Source of the DNA: Salegentibacter sp. R32
GTDB taxonomy: Bacteria; Bacteroidota; Bacteroidia; Flavobacteriales; Flavobacteriaceae
Reading direction: 5' to 3'
Assembly: GCF_008692195.1 (NCBI RefSeq)
Contig: NZ_RXOM01000014.1
Location: forward strand, 1-64,000
Length of the DNA stretch: 64,000 nt
Each line of letters opens with the position of its first letter. The first letter of the stretch is position 1. The notes under the pieces are model-generated. The model was not told the origin of the DNA. It did no database searches and worked only from the letters and a program-made list of their open reading frames with translations. Positions 44,455 through 53,183 of this stretch are shown in pieces. The position numbers were made by a program, and so were the translations under genes.

Positions 44455-47400
44455 ATGCGGAATGTTTTCAAAAACATCAGCTTACTTATACTTTTTATTT
44501 TTTCAATAGGAGTTGTTGCGCAAGAAAATTATTGGCACAACAAACCCAGAAAAATCCATTACCAACCAAACGGAAATGCTTTTGAGTTGGTCAACGGCAC
44601 TCGAAAATTCAATCGCGCGCTGTACGGAACCAATACAGGATTTCGGGTAGAAGCCGGCGATTTACCGGAGTTTGCAATGTATATGCCGGGAATGGGCGGT
44701 AATTTTCAATTAGGAATTCTTGCTGCGGAAAATAGCAAATGGATCACCGAAGCCGATAACATAAAGACTTCTTATATTCCTGGAAGAATGGAGTATACGA
44801 TTGAAGATGAATTGTTGAAAGGCGGAAAACTTCAATTACAAATTCTTGCTTTAGCCGATGCTGAAGGTTTTATTTTAAAAGTAATTCCTGAAAATATTTC
44901 TTCGAAAGTCAATTTAGTTTGGGTTTATGGTGGCGCCAGCGGAAAGAAATTTCATCGTGATGGCGATATTGGTGCCGATCCTGAATCTGTTTTTTACCTG
45001 CAGCCCGATTATTGCGAGCATAATTCTTTTAAAATTGCTGAAAATTCGTTTCACTTAGATTATGCCTGGGATAGCAAAAACCATGAAACCCGAAAAGTAA
45101 TGACAGGCGTCTTTCCTGAAGCTGAAGTGAAATTAGCAGATGTAAATCATTTGGAAAATCCGCTCAAGTTATGGAATTCTACTGCGGAAGATTTACCGGT
45201 TCTGGCAGGAAAAATAACCGATTTAGAAACTGAACTTTATTGGAAAATCGGAAATCAACTTCAAGTTGAAAATAAATCACAGACCAATCTTCAGCAAGAT
45301 TTTGAAAAAGCTTTATCAAAAGCGGAAGATTTAGCCAACCGAGTTCAGCTAAAAACACCCGATCCTTATTTGAATACTTTGGGCGGAGCTTTAGCGACCG
45401 CTGCCGATGGTATTTGGGAAGATCCTGCTTTTTTACACGGCTCGGTGGCCTGGCGAATGCACCTCAACGCCTGGCGTGGCGCCTATGTGGCCGATCCATT
45501 GGGTTGGCACGACAGAGCAAAAGCACACTTTTCAAGCTATGCGAACTCTCAGGTCTTACAACCTGAAATCGGTCCGGTAGTTCCCGATACCTCAAGACAT
45601 TTCGCTCGACAAAAAGAGAAAATCGGGACTTCGATGTTTAGTCGCGGCTATATTTCCAGAAGACCTAACAACAACACCATCGCACATCATTACGATATGA
45701 ATTTGGTGTTTTTCGATCAGCTACTAAAGCATTTTCAATGGAGTGGCGATAAAGAATATATCAAAGAAATGTGGCCAACTTTAAAGCGTCATCTCGCTTG
45801 GGAAAAACGAAATTTCGATACTGATGGCGACGGAATTTATGATGCTTATGCCGCTATTTGGGCAAGTGATGCCTTGCAATATTCCGGTGGTGGCGTGGTT
45901 TATACTTCGGCTTACAATTATAGCGCCAATAAAATGGCAGCGAAACTGGCGAAAATTGTTGGTGAGAATCCAAAACCTTATGAAGAGGAAGCTGAAAAAA
46001 TTATAAATGCGCTTCAACAAAAATTGTGGATCAAAGAAAAAGGAATTTTTGCTGAATATAAAGATTTACTGGGCGAACAAAATTTGCACGAACAACCCGG
46101 AATTTGGAGTATTTATCATACGATCGACGAAGCTGTTCCTTCGGAAAAACAGGCGTTACAAATGCTGAATTATGTCTCGACTGAAATTCCGCATATTCCC
46201 GTAAAGGCTGAAGGTTTAGATCGGGAATTGGAACTTATTTCTACCACCAATTGGCAACCCTATACCTGGTCGGTTAACAACGTGGCTTTAGCTGAAAACC
46301 TACATATGGCTTTGGCCTATTGGCAAGGTGGGAATTCTGAAAAAGCTTACGATTTATGGCAAAGTGCGCTGGTGGAAAGTATGTATTTAGGTGCTTCTCC
46401 GGGAGGATTTCAGCAGCTTTCTTTTTATGATGCGATTCGTGGAGAATTGTACCGCGATTTTGCCGATCCTATCGGGATGGCGGCTCGCAGTTTGGTCGAA
46501 GGTTTATTCGGAATTCATCCTGATGCTTTAGAAAATGAATTGAAAATTACTCCGGGTTTTCCTGAAGATTGGAACGATGCTTCTTTGAAAATCCCAAACG
46601 TTTCGGTAGAATTTCATCAGAATAGAAAATCGAAATTGTATAAAATTCAGCAAGATTTTCCGAAGGAATTGACTTTAAAAATGGAAGTAGGAATTACTTC
46701 AGAAAATGTAGAAGAAGTGCTGGTAAACGGAAAATCAATTCCGGTAAAATGGAAAAAAGAAGCCTATAATTCGCCAAAATTAATCATTGAAGTTCCTTAT
46801 GCTGAAAATTATACAGTTGAAATCAAGCAAAGCGGAAATCGCTTAGAAAAACCTGAATTTTCTGGCAAAATCGCTTCCGAAGAAACTTTACAATTAAAAC
46901 TGAATAAAGCTAAAATTATTGCCGTTGACGATCCGCAAGAGATCATTAAAGACTACGATTTAAATTCGGGAGAATTTCAACTAAATTCTGTTACCGGAAA
47001 TAAAAGCTTCTTTGTGCAATTACAACAAGACGAACAAAGCTGGTGGAAAATGATTGCTGTAGAAGTACTTCCAAAATTAGAGATTCTTGAGCAACAAATT
47101 TCAGGAAATCAATTGCAGTTGAGTTTGCAAAATCATACTTCAAAAACTATTGATGCTGAATTAATGCTAAATTCAGCGAAAAAGAGTCAGAAAGATATTC
47201 AGTTGAAAGCTCAATCTCAAAGCTTAATTGAAGTTCCGTTAGCATATGTTGTTTCAGGAACAAATCAGCTTCAATTAAAATTCGAAAATGAAACTTACGA
47301 CTTAGATTTTCAAAATTGGGAGGTGAAAACTTCAGCAAAATCAAAATTTGAACTAGTTAATTTGAGTTCAATTTTCAATAGTGAAGTCAGTGATATTTTT

Positions 47401-48075
47401 ACCGATCAATATCAGGAGCCGCGACCTTTGCGACCAACCTTGCAATTACCAACCACCGGAATTGGCAATTGGTGTTATCCGTGGATCGCTGAAGAAGTGC
47501 ATATCGACGATTCTGGTTTGCGTAAAAAAGCAGGCGAAAAACAGCAAATATCGACTCCGCAGGGAATTCCGTTTCAAACGCCTTCCACAAAAAATAAACA
47601 AAATATTGCTTTTGTATCCCAATGGGAAGTTTATCCCAAAGAACTTGAAATTCCGCTTTCGGGGAAAGCTTCGCACGCTTATTTAATGATGGCCGGCAGC
47701 ACCAATCCGATGCAAAGCAGATTTGTAAATGGTGAAGTAATTGTTACTTATCAAGACGGTTCAAAAGAAATTTTGGAACTTAAAAATCCTGAAAACTGGT
47801 GGCCAATCGAGCAGGATTATTTTGTAGACGGCTATGCGTTTACTACTGATGCACCAAAACCACCGCGAGTTTATTTAAAAACCGGAGAAATTACTCGTGA
47901 TTTTGAGGATTATCATAACATTCACGGTTATTCTAATAAAGGGATTGACGGCGGCGCAGCTACGATTTTAGATCTTCCACTTAACTCGAAAAAGAAGTTG
48001 AAAAGTCTCTCTTTTAGAGCCAGTGCAAATGATGTGGTGATTGGATTGATGAGTTTAAGTTTAAAACGAAAGTAA
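44455..48075 (+). CDS. DUF4450-type secreted putative glycoside hydrolase
   Basis: The 1206-residue protein has a signal peptide (residues 1-22, ending GVVAQ). The N-terminal ~240 residues form a beta domain (YQPNGNAFELVNGTRKFNRA, VYGGASGKKFHRDGDIGADP) as in Bacteroidota DUF4450 proteins. The middle (~300-710) is a six-hairpin barrel with a calcium-loop-like FDTDGDGIYDAYAAIWASDA and WQPYTWSVNNVALAENLHMA. The C-terminal ~450 residues are beta-rich. This suggests a rhamnosidase- or GH63/GH78-like exo-enzyme acting on pectin side chains. I cannot assign a CAZy family. It lies 17 bases after the GH28 gene and overlaps the next gene by one base. Confidence 0.65.
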   Translation: MRNVFKNISLLILFIFSIGVVAQENYWHNKPRKIHYQPNGNAFELVNGTRKFNRALYGTNTGFRVEAGDLPEFAMYMPGMGGNFQLGILAAENSKWITEADNIKTSYIPGRMEYTIEDELLKGGKLQLQILALADAEGFILKVIPENISSKVNLVWVYGGASGKKFHRDGDIGADPESVFYLQPDYCEHNSFKIAENSFHLDYAWDSKNHETRKVMTGVFPEAEVKLADVNHLENPLKLWNSTAEDLPVLAGKITDLETELYWKIGNQLQVENKSQTNLQQDFEKALSKAEDLANRVQLKTPDPYLNTLGGALATAADGIWEDPAFLHGSVAWRMHLNAWRGAYVADPLGWHDRAKAHFSSYANSQVLQPEIGPVVPDTSRHFARQKEKIGTSMFSRGYISRRPNNNTIAHHYDMNLVFFDQLLKHFQWSGDKEYIKEMWPTLKRHLAWEKRNFDTDGDGIYDAYAAIWASDALQYSGGGVVYTSAYNYSANKMAAKLAKIVGENPKPYEEEAEKIINALQQKLWIKEKGIFAEYKDLLGEQNLHEQPGIWSIYHTIDEAVPSEKQALQMLNYVSTEIPHIPVKAEGLDRELELISTTNWQPYTWSVNNVALAENLHMALAYWQGGNSEKAYDLWQSALVESMYLGASPGGFQQLSFYDAIRGELYRDFADPIGMAARSLVEGLFGIHPDALENELKITPGFPEDWNDASLKIPNVSVEFHQNRKSKLYKIQQDFPKELTLKMEVGITSENVEEVLVNGKSIPVKWKKEAYNSPKLIIEVPYAENYTVEIKQSGNRLEKPEFSGKIASEETLQLKLNKAKIIAVDDPQEIIKDYDLNSGEFQLNSVTGNKSFFVQLQQDEQSWWKMIAVEVLPKLEILEQQISGNQLQLSLQNHTSKTIDAELMLNSAKKSQKDIQLKAQSQSLIEVPLAYVVSGTNQLQLKFENETYDLDFQNWEVKTSAKSKFELVNLSSIFNSEVSDIFTDQYQEPRPLRPTLQLPTTGIGNWCYPWIAEEVHIDDSGLRKKAGEKQQISTPQGIPFQTPSTKNKQNIAFVSQWEVYPKELEIPLSGKASHAYLMMAGSTNPMQSRFVNGEVIVTYQDGSKEILELKNPENWWPIEQDYFVDGYAFTTDAPKPPRVYLKTGEITRDFEDYHNIHGYSNKGIDGGAATILDLPLNSKKKLKSLSFRASANDVVIGLMSLSLKRK

Positions 48076-49139
48076 TGAAACGAAGAACTTTTGTACAACA
48101 AAGTAGTTTGGCGGCGTTAGCGAGCTGCTTGCCTTGGCAGTCAATATTGAGTTATGGTAACGATCCTGAGTTGTCGAGTTTCGAAAAGCGTTTAAGTCCG
48201 GTAGGAAGAGCTTTGGAGTTTGAAGATCAATACGTTTGGTGCAATAGCCCAATTGAAGGCCCCGATGGTAAAATTCACGTGTTTTATTCTTGTTGGCCAA
48301 AAAGCGAATCGATGAGCGGATGGACACACAAATCTGAAATCGCTCACGCAGTAGCTGAAAAGCCGGAAGGACCTTACGAATATGTTGATACAGTTTTGTC
48401 TCCACGAGGTGAAGGTTTTTGGGATGCGACAACTTGCCATAACCCAAGCATTCATTTTGTAGACGGGAAATATGCGTTGTTTTTTATGGGGAATTCCAAT
48501 GGCAAATTAAATACGCAACGCATTGGTTTGGCTACAGCAGATTCACTTTACGGCCCTTGGAAACGACCGGATAAGCCTCTTTTATTTCCGGGAGAACCCG
48601 GAAGTTGGGACGATCACTGTACAACCAATCCTTCCTTTTTAAAAATTGAAGATAAATACTGGTTGTATTATAAATCTTTTGATTCAGAAGGCTATTTACA
48701 TCCAAAATTCAGTATTCGAGGAAATCGAAAATACGGTTTGGCGGTGGCTGATCGATTAGAAGGACCGTACAAAAAATATGAAGGCAATCCGGTCATCGAT
48801 TTTTCAGGAATGGGGAATAACGAACAATGCGAAGATGCTTTTGTCTGGCGTGAGAAGGGTAAGTTTAAAATGCTCGCGCGCGATCTAGGAACGTTTGGTA
48901 TCGATAATGGGTTGTATATGGAATCTGAAGATGGCAAGCATTGGAGTCAGCCGAAAATAGGATACCAACCTTTAGACAAATATGTGAAGCAGCCACCTGC
49001 TCCTAAACATTTAAATAGATATGGTAGAGCAGAGCGGCCACAGATTTTATTTCAGAATGGGAAGCCAACTTATCTGTTTACCGCTTCACAAGGTGGAAAA
49101 TATGAAACGGCTTCCTCGTTTATTTTTAAAATTGATTAA
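48075..49139 (+). CDS. Five-bladed beta-propeller glycoside hydrolase (GH43/GH117-like)
   Basis: The 354-residue protein has an export signal with a twin-arginine-like start (MKRRTFVQQSSLAALASC). Propeller blades are visible: EDQYVWCNSPIEGPDGKIHV, EGFWDATTCHNPSIHFVDGK, GSWDDHCTTNPSFLKIEDKY, EQCEDAFVWREKGKFKMLAR. The repeated D/E-containing strand ends resemble GH43- and GH117-type enzymes that remove arabinose, galactose or related sugars. The exact family is uncertain. The ATG overlaps the stop of the DUF4450 gene (TAATG), so the two are translationally coupled and should be used together. Confidence 0.65.
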   Translation: MKRRTFVQQSSLAALASCLPWQSILSYGNDPELSSFEKRLSPVGRALEFEDQYVWCNSPIEGPDGKIHVFYSCWPKSESMSGWTHKSEIAHAVAEKPEGPYEYVDTVLSPRGEGFWDATTCHNPSIHFVDGKYALFFMGNSNGKLNTQRIGLATADSLYGPWKRPDKPLLFPGEPGSWDDHCTTNPSFLKIEDKYWLYYKSFDSEGYLHPKFSIRGNRKYGLAVADRLEGPYKKYEGNPVIDFSGMGNNEQCEDAFVWREKGKFKMLARDLGTFGIDNGLYMESEDGKHWSQPKIGYQPLDKYVKQPPAPKHLNRYGRAERPQILFQNGKPTYLFTASQGGKYETASSFIFKID

Positions 49140-49177
49140 AGCAGTTAGCAGTAAACAGTTTACAGAATTTAGTGAAA

Positions 49178-49232
49178 GTCACTTCGAGTGATTTTGTTGA
49201 AACGGTAGTGAAACAAAATTGTATCGAGAAGT
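49178..49232 (+). repeat. TCACTTCGAGTGATTTT-type dispersed repeat
   Basis: 55 bases from GTCACTTCGAGTGATTTTG to TATCGAGAAGT. Relatives lie at 37373-37428, 51742-51790 and, inverted, 12110-12161. The ends are inverted with respect to each other (ACTTCGAG / CGAGAAGT). Confidence 0.7.
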
Positions 49233-49422
49233 AATGAGGAGCGAGATCCTAATATAAATTTCAATTTTACGATTGAAATTCACTTGAGATGAGAGGAGGT
49301 TGGAGAATATAGGACAGCTAGAATCAGGAAATAAGAAACAAGATAACTGCCTTTAAATAGGCCGAAAATGATGAAATTATATAAATGACCCTAAAATAAA
49401 AACCACTAATAACCCTAATCCT

Positions 49423-51582
49423 ATGAAAAAATATATCTCTTTATTTTGTTTAAGTCTGTTGTTCTTCAGTTGTGCCGAAGAAAAGAAAAAGGAAGAAGCG
49501 TCTTCGGAAAGCGGACAAACCTCTAAAATCGACCGAAAGGCCGTGATCACCCGAAATAATGTACACGTCAACCAATTAGATACATTGGCCTCGTTAAGCG
49601 TCGGTAACGGAAGTTTTGCGTTTACCGTTGATGGTACGGGATTACAAACTTTCCCGGATATGTACCAATATGGCGTTCCATTAGGAACGGAATCGGAATG
49701 GGGTTGGGATTCGTTCCCTAATTCCGGCGATTATAAGTTTGAAGAAACATTGGAAGATTACGATCAATATGGTCGCAAGGTGAGTTATTCGGTACAAAAG
49801 AAAGGCGATCGCGCTAGAAAAGCAGTCGATTTTTTTAGATCGAATCCGCATCGTGTGCAATTAGGAAATCTTGGTTTTGATCTACTCAATAAAAACGGCG
49901 AAAAAGTTCAGCCGCAAGATATTTCCGATATTCAGCAGGAACTAAATGTTTGGACGGGAGAAATTACTAGTACCTTTAAGGTAGAAGGAATTCCGGTGGA
50001 AGTCAAAACACTTTGCCATCAAGAGGAAGATATTATTGGGGTTGAAGTAAATTCTGAATTAATTGAAAACGAACAATTAAAAATAAGACTTCGATTGCCG
50101 TATCCCACTGGCGGATGGACCGATTTAGGCACAAAATGGGAAGCTGAAAATCTAGATTATTCAAGTGAAATTTCAGCAAATGAAAGCAATCACGCTGTAG
50201 TTACCCGACAAATGGATTCATTGAAATACGATATAGGTTTCAATTGGAAAGGCGAAGCAAAATTCGATAAAAAAGAAGCTCAGTATTTTGAATTAATTCC
50301 GCAGCAAAACAAGTTTTCGTTTACCTGTCAGTTCACCAATAAAGCTATTAATAAAGAAACTGATTTTGCTTCTGTAGAAAAAAGTAGTAAGAGCGGATGG
50401 GAAGCACTTTGGAAGAGCGGCGGCATCGTCGATTTTTCTGAATGTACCGATGAACGTGCATCTGAATTAGAACGTCGAGTGGTATTATCGCAATACTTAA
50501 CCAAATTGCAGTGTACCGGAGAAATTCCGCCACAGGAAACTGGATTAACTTATAATTCGTGGTACGGGAAACCGCATTTAGAAATGCATTGGTGGCACGG
50601 AGTTCATTTTCCGTTATGGGGAAGACCAGAGTTGCTCGAGAAGAGTTTACCCTGGTATGATCGCGTTTTCAAAAAAGCGAAACATTTAGCAGAACGTCAA
50701 GGTTTTAAAGGTGCGAGATGGCAAAAAATGACCGATCCCTACGGTGATGAAGGTCCGTCTTCTGTGGGTGCATTCTTACTTTGGCAGCAACCGCATTTTA
50801 TTACGTATGCAGAATTGATGTATCGTGCAGATTCTACTTCAGCAACTTTAGAAAAATATAAAGAGCGAGTGTTTGCTACAGCAGATTTTATGGCATCGTT
50901 TGCCCATTTAAATGAAGAAGGAACTTACGATTTAGGTCCGGGGGTGATTCCGGCGCAGGAACGTTTTCCGAAGATGGAAACATTTAACCCGACATACGAA
51001 TTGGCCTATTGGAACTGGGCATTAACTACAGCGCTAGAGTGGAAAGAACGTTTGGGAGAAGAACCACCTGCAGCTTGGAAAAAAGTAGCCGAAAATTTAT
51101 CGCCACTTCCCGTTCAGGAAGATTATTATTTAGCTACTGAAAATGCAACCGATTCTTACACCAACCCAGAATATTTAACAGATCATCCTTCGGTTTTAGG
51201 AGCTTATGGAATGTTGCCGGTAACGCCAATGCTCGATAAAGAAATTATGGATAATACTTTTAATAAAGTCTGGGATATCTGGACCTGGGAAGATACTTGG
51301 GGTTGGGATTTCCCAATGACAGCAATGGCCGCAGCGCGATTGGGCAAACCTGAAAAAGCAGTAGATGCACTTTTTATGGACGTACAAACCAACACCTATT
51401 TAAAAAATGGTCATAATTATCAGGAAGAGCGCTTAACCTTATATATGCCTGGTAATGGCGGTTTACTTACTGCGGTAGCCATGATGTGCGCCGGTTGGGA
51501 CGAAACCAACGAGAAAAACCCGGGATTTCCCAACAATGGCAAGTGGAATGTGAAGTGGGAAGGCTTGAAAAAAATGCCTTAA
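49423..51582 (+). CDS. Lipoprotein with six-hairpin glycosidase-like domain
   Basis: The 719-residue product has a lipoprotein signal (MKKYISLFCLSLLFFSCAEE, Cys17). The N-terminal ~280 residues form a beta-sandwich opening ITRNNVHVNQLDTLASLSVG and NGSFAFTVDGTGLQTFPDMY. The rest is helical with barrel-type motifs (SWYGKPHLEMHWWHGVHFPL, WQKMTDPYGDEGPSSVGAFL, YELAYWNWALTTALEWKERL, WDIWTWEDTWGWDFPMTAMA). This N-beta plus six-hairpin layout is shared by GH65-, GH94- and GH95-like enzymes. Acidic residues such as Glu in LEMHWWHG and Asp in EDTWGWDF are candidate catalytic groups. No family can be named, but the pectin context suggests action on a rhamnogalacturonan side chain or cap. Confidence 0.6.
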   Translation: MKKYISLFCLSLLFFSCAEEKKKEEASSESGQTSKIDRKAVITRNNVHVNQLDTLASLSVGNGSFAFTVDGTGLQTFPDMYQYGVPLGTESEWGWDSFPNSGDYKFEETLEDYDQYGRKVSYSVQKKGDRARKAVDFFRSNPHRVQLGNLGFDLLNKNGEKVQPQDISDIQQELNVWTGEITSTFKVEGIPVEVKTLCHQEEDIIGVEVNSELIENEQLKIRLRLPYPTGGWTDLGTKWEAENLDYSSEISANESNHAVVTRQMDSLKYDIGFNWKGEAKFDKKEAQYFELIPQQNKFSFTCQFTNKAINKETDFASVEKSSKSGWEALWKSGGIVDFSECTDERASELERRVVLSQYLTKLQCTGEIPPQETGLTYNSWYGKPHLEMHWWHGVHFPLWGRPELLEKSLPWYDRVFKKAKHLAERQGFKGARWQKMTDPYGDEGPSSVGAFLLWQQPHFITYAELMYRADSTSATLEKYKERVFATADFMASFAHLNEEGTYDLGPGVIPAQERFPKMETFNPTYELAYWNWALTTALEWKERLGEEPPAAWKKVAENLSPLPVQEDYYLATENATDSYTNPEYLTDHPSVLGAYGMLPVTPMLDKEIMDNTFNKVWDIWTWEDTWGWDFPMTAMAAARLGKPEKAVDALFMDVQTNTYLKNGHNYQEERLTLYMPGNGGLLTAVAMMCAGWDETNEKNPGFPNNGKWNVKWEGLKKMP

Positions 51583-51906
51583 CAGGAATGCACAGGATAC
51601 CCTTTTTGTTAAGAAAGTCTAATTTTCATTTTTATAAATGACGTCATCCCGGACTTGATCCGGGATCACATCAAAGTTGGGTAAGATAATCAATAATTCG
51701 ACTTTGTTCAGTGTGATATTTCAGCTTGACAATCGTTTTAGCTCTCACTTCTAGTGATTTTGTGAAAGCGGTAGCGAAAACAAAATTGTATTTAGAAACA
51801 GTAAATAAAGTGTTCTTGATATAAATTTTAATTATTGAAATTAATTCCACTTGACAAAGATTTGGAATTTTAAAACTCACTCAGTTACTCATTAATAAAG
51901 TTAGAA
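51583..51906. repeat. Gap with dispersed repeats
   Basis: About 320 bases holding the palindrome TCATCCCGGACTTGATCCGGGAT (near 51643-51665), a degenerate member of the TCACTTCTAGTGATTTTG repeat (51742-51790), and no gene. Confidence 0.7.
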
Positions 51907-53181
51907 ATGATTCAAAAACTGCATACATATTCATTAATTGCTTGTTTGCTAACATTTTCAGCTTTAATTTCTTGTAAAGAACAAACTGATAAAAGTGAAA
52001 AATCAGCTTCAGAAGAAAGGAAAGATGTTATTCCTGTTTTAATGACGGGCGAAGGAGAAATGCCTTCGACTTGGATCGATAAAACCACCGGGCATCAGCT
52101 TAAAAAATTAACTTCCGAAGGAGATAATCGAAGTTTTTACTTTCATAACAATCCATTTGTGAAAGCTGAAAATAATGAAGATTGGTTAATGATTTTTTAT
52201 AAAACTACAGAAGACGGAAATCAGCTATATTCTTTAAATTTAACCACGCAAGAACAAAAAGCCATCACTACCAAACCCGGCAAAAAACGTGGCGAGATTG
52301 TAGGAACTAAATCGAGAAAAGTATTTTACACGTTAAATGATAGTGTTTTCGCAAGTCATATCGATACGCAAAAAACTGACTTTATCAAAAAACTTCCGGA
52401 AGGCGTGAGTGTTGGCACGAATACTTTAAATGCTTCGGAAGAATTGCTAGGTGGAGTTGTAGCTACGGAAGAAGAGGCAGAATTATTCAAAAACAATCCT
52501 AAAAAGTCAGATTACTTCAATTTAATCTATGAAGCACATTTGCCTAGACATTTAATGACGATCGATGTAGGAAATGGAAAGTTAACCAAACTATATCGTG
52601 AAAATGCTTGGCTTAATCACGAGCAATTTTCACCCACAGATCCTAATTTATTAATGTATTGTCACGAAGGTCCTTGGCATAAAGTAGATCGTATTTGGAC
52701 GTATAATTTATCGACTGGCGATACGACGTTAATTCATAAAAGAACGGTACATCGAGAAATTGCCGGGCACGAGTTTTTTAGTCCCGATGGAAAAACCATT
52801 TGGTTCGATTTGCAAATTCCGCGTGGTGAAACATTTTACTTGGCCGGAAAAAATATTGAAACCGGAGAAGAAACCCGTTACCAATTAGAAAGAAATGAGT
52901 GGTCTATTCATTTTAATATTTCACCAGATATGAAAACATTTGCCGGTGATGGTGGCGATAAATCTCAAGTAGCGCACGCTGAAGACGGACAATGGATTTA
53001 TCATTTTACACCTAATGGAAAAGAGTTAGATTCTGAAAAGCTTGTAAATATGAGCAAGCACGATTACGATCTAGAACCTAACGTGCACTTTTCACCTGAT
53101 GGAAAATGGATTATTTTTAGAGCTAATTTTGAGGGAAGCACTCAAATTTATGCCGTAAAAATAGAAAAACACAAAGCCTAA
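51907..53181 (+). CDS. Oligogalacturonate lyase (PL22), lipoprotein
   Basis: The 424-residue product has a lipoprotein signal (LTFSALISCKEQ). The seven-bladed propeller of PL22 is recognisable from WIDKTTGHQLKKLTSEGDNR, FYFHNNPFVK and the highly typical NHEQFSPTDPNLLMYCHEGP followed by WHKVDRIW. IAGHEFFSPDGKTIWFDLQI, WSIHFNISPDMKTFAGDGGD and YDLEPNVHFSPDGKWI follow. His/Gln residues in these blades hold the metal. The enzyme splits short oligogalacturonates, including unsaturated ones, to 5-keto-4-deoxyuronate. PL22 enzymes are usually cytoplasmic in proteobacteria, while here the lipobox places it at the envelope, facing the periplasm. It is followed within 2 bases by the GH106 gene. Confidence 0.88.
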   Translation: MIQKLHTYSLIACLLTFSALISCKEQTDKSEKSASEERKDVIPVLMTGEGEMPSTWIDKTTGHQLKKLTSEGDNRSFYFHNNPFVKAENNEDWLMIFYKTTEDGNQLYSLNLTTQEQKAITTKPGKKRGEIVGTKSRKVFYTLNDSVFASHIDTQKTDFIKKLPEGVSVGTNTLNASEELLGGVVATEEEAELFKNNPKKSDYFNLIYEAHLPRHLMTIDVGNGKLTKLYRENAWLNHEQFSPTDPNLLMYCHEGPWHKVDRIWTYNLSTGDTTLIHKRTVHREIAGHEFFSPDGKTIWFDLQIPRGETFYLAGKNIETGEETRYQLERNEWSIHFNISPDMKTFAGDGGDKSQVAHAEDGQWIYHFTPNGKELDSEKLVNMSKHDYDLEPNVHFSPDGKWIIFRANFEGSTQIYAVKIEKHKA

Positions 53182-53183
53182 GA

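Noticed and set aside
47381-47686. 101-codon frame inside the DUF4450 gene
   Set aside because: Out-of-frame shadow within a long, well-supported gene.
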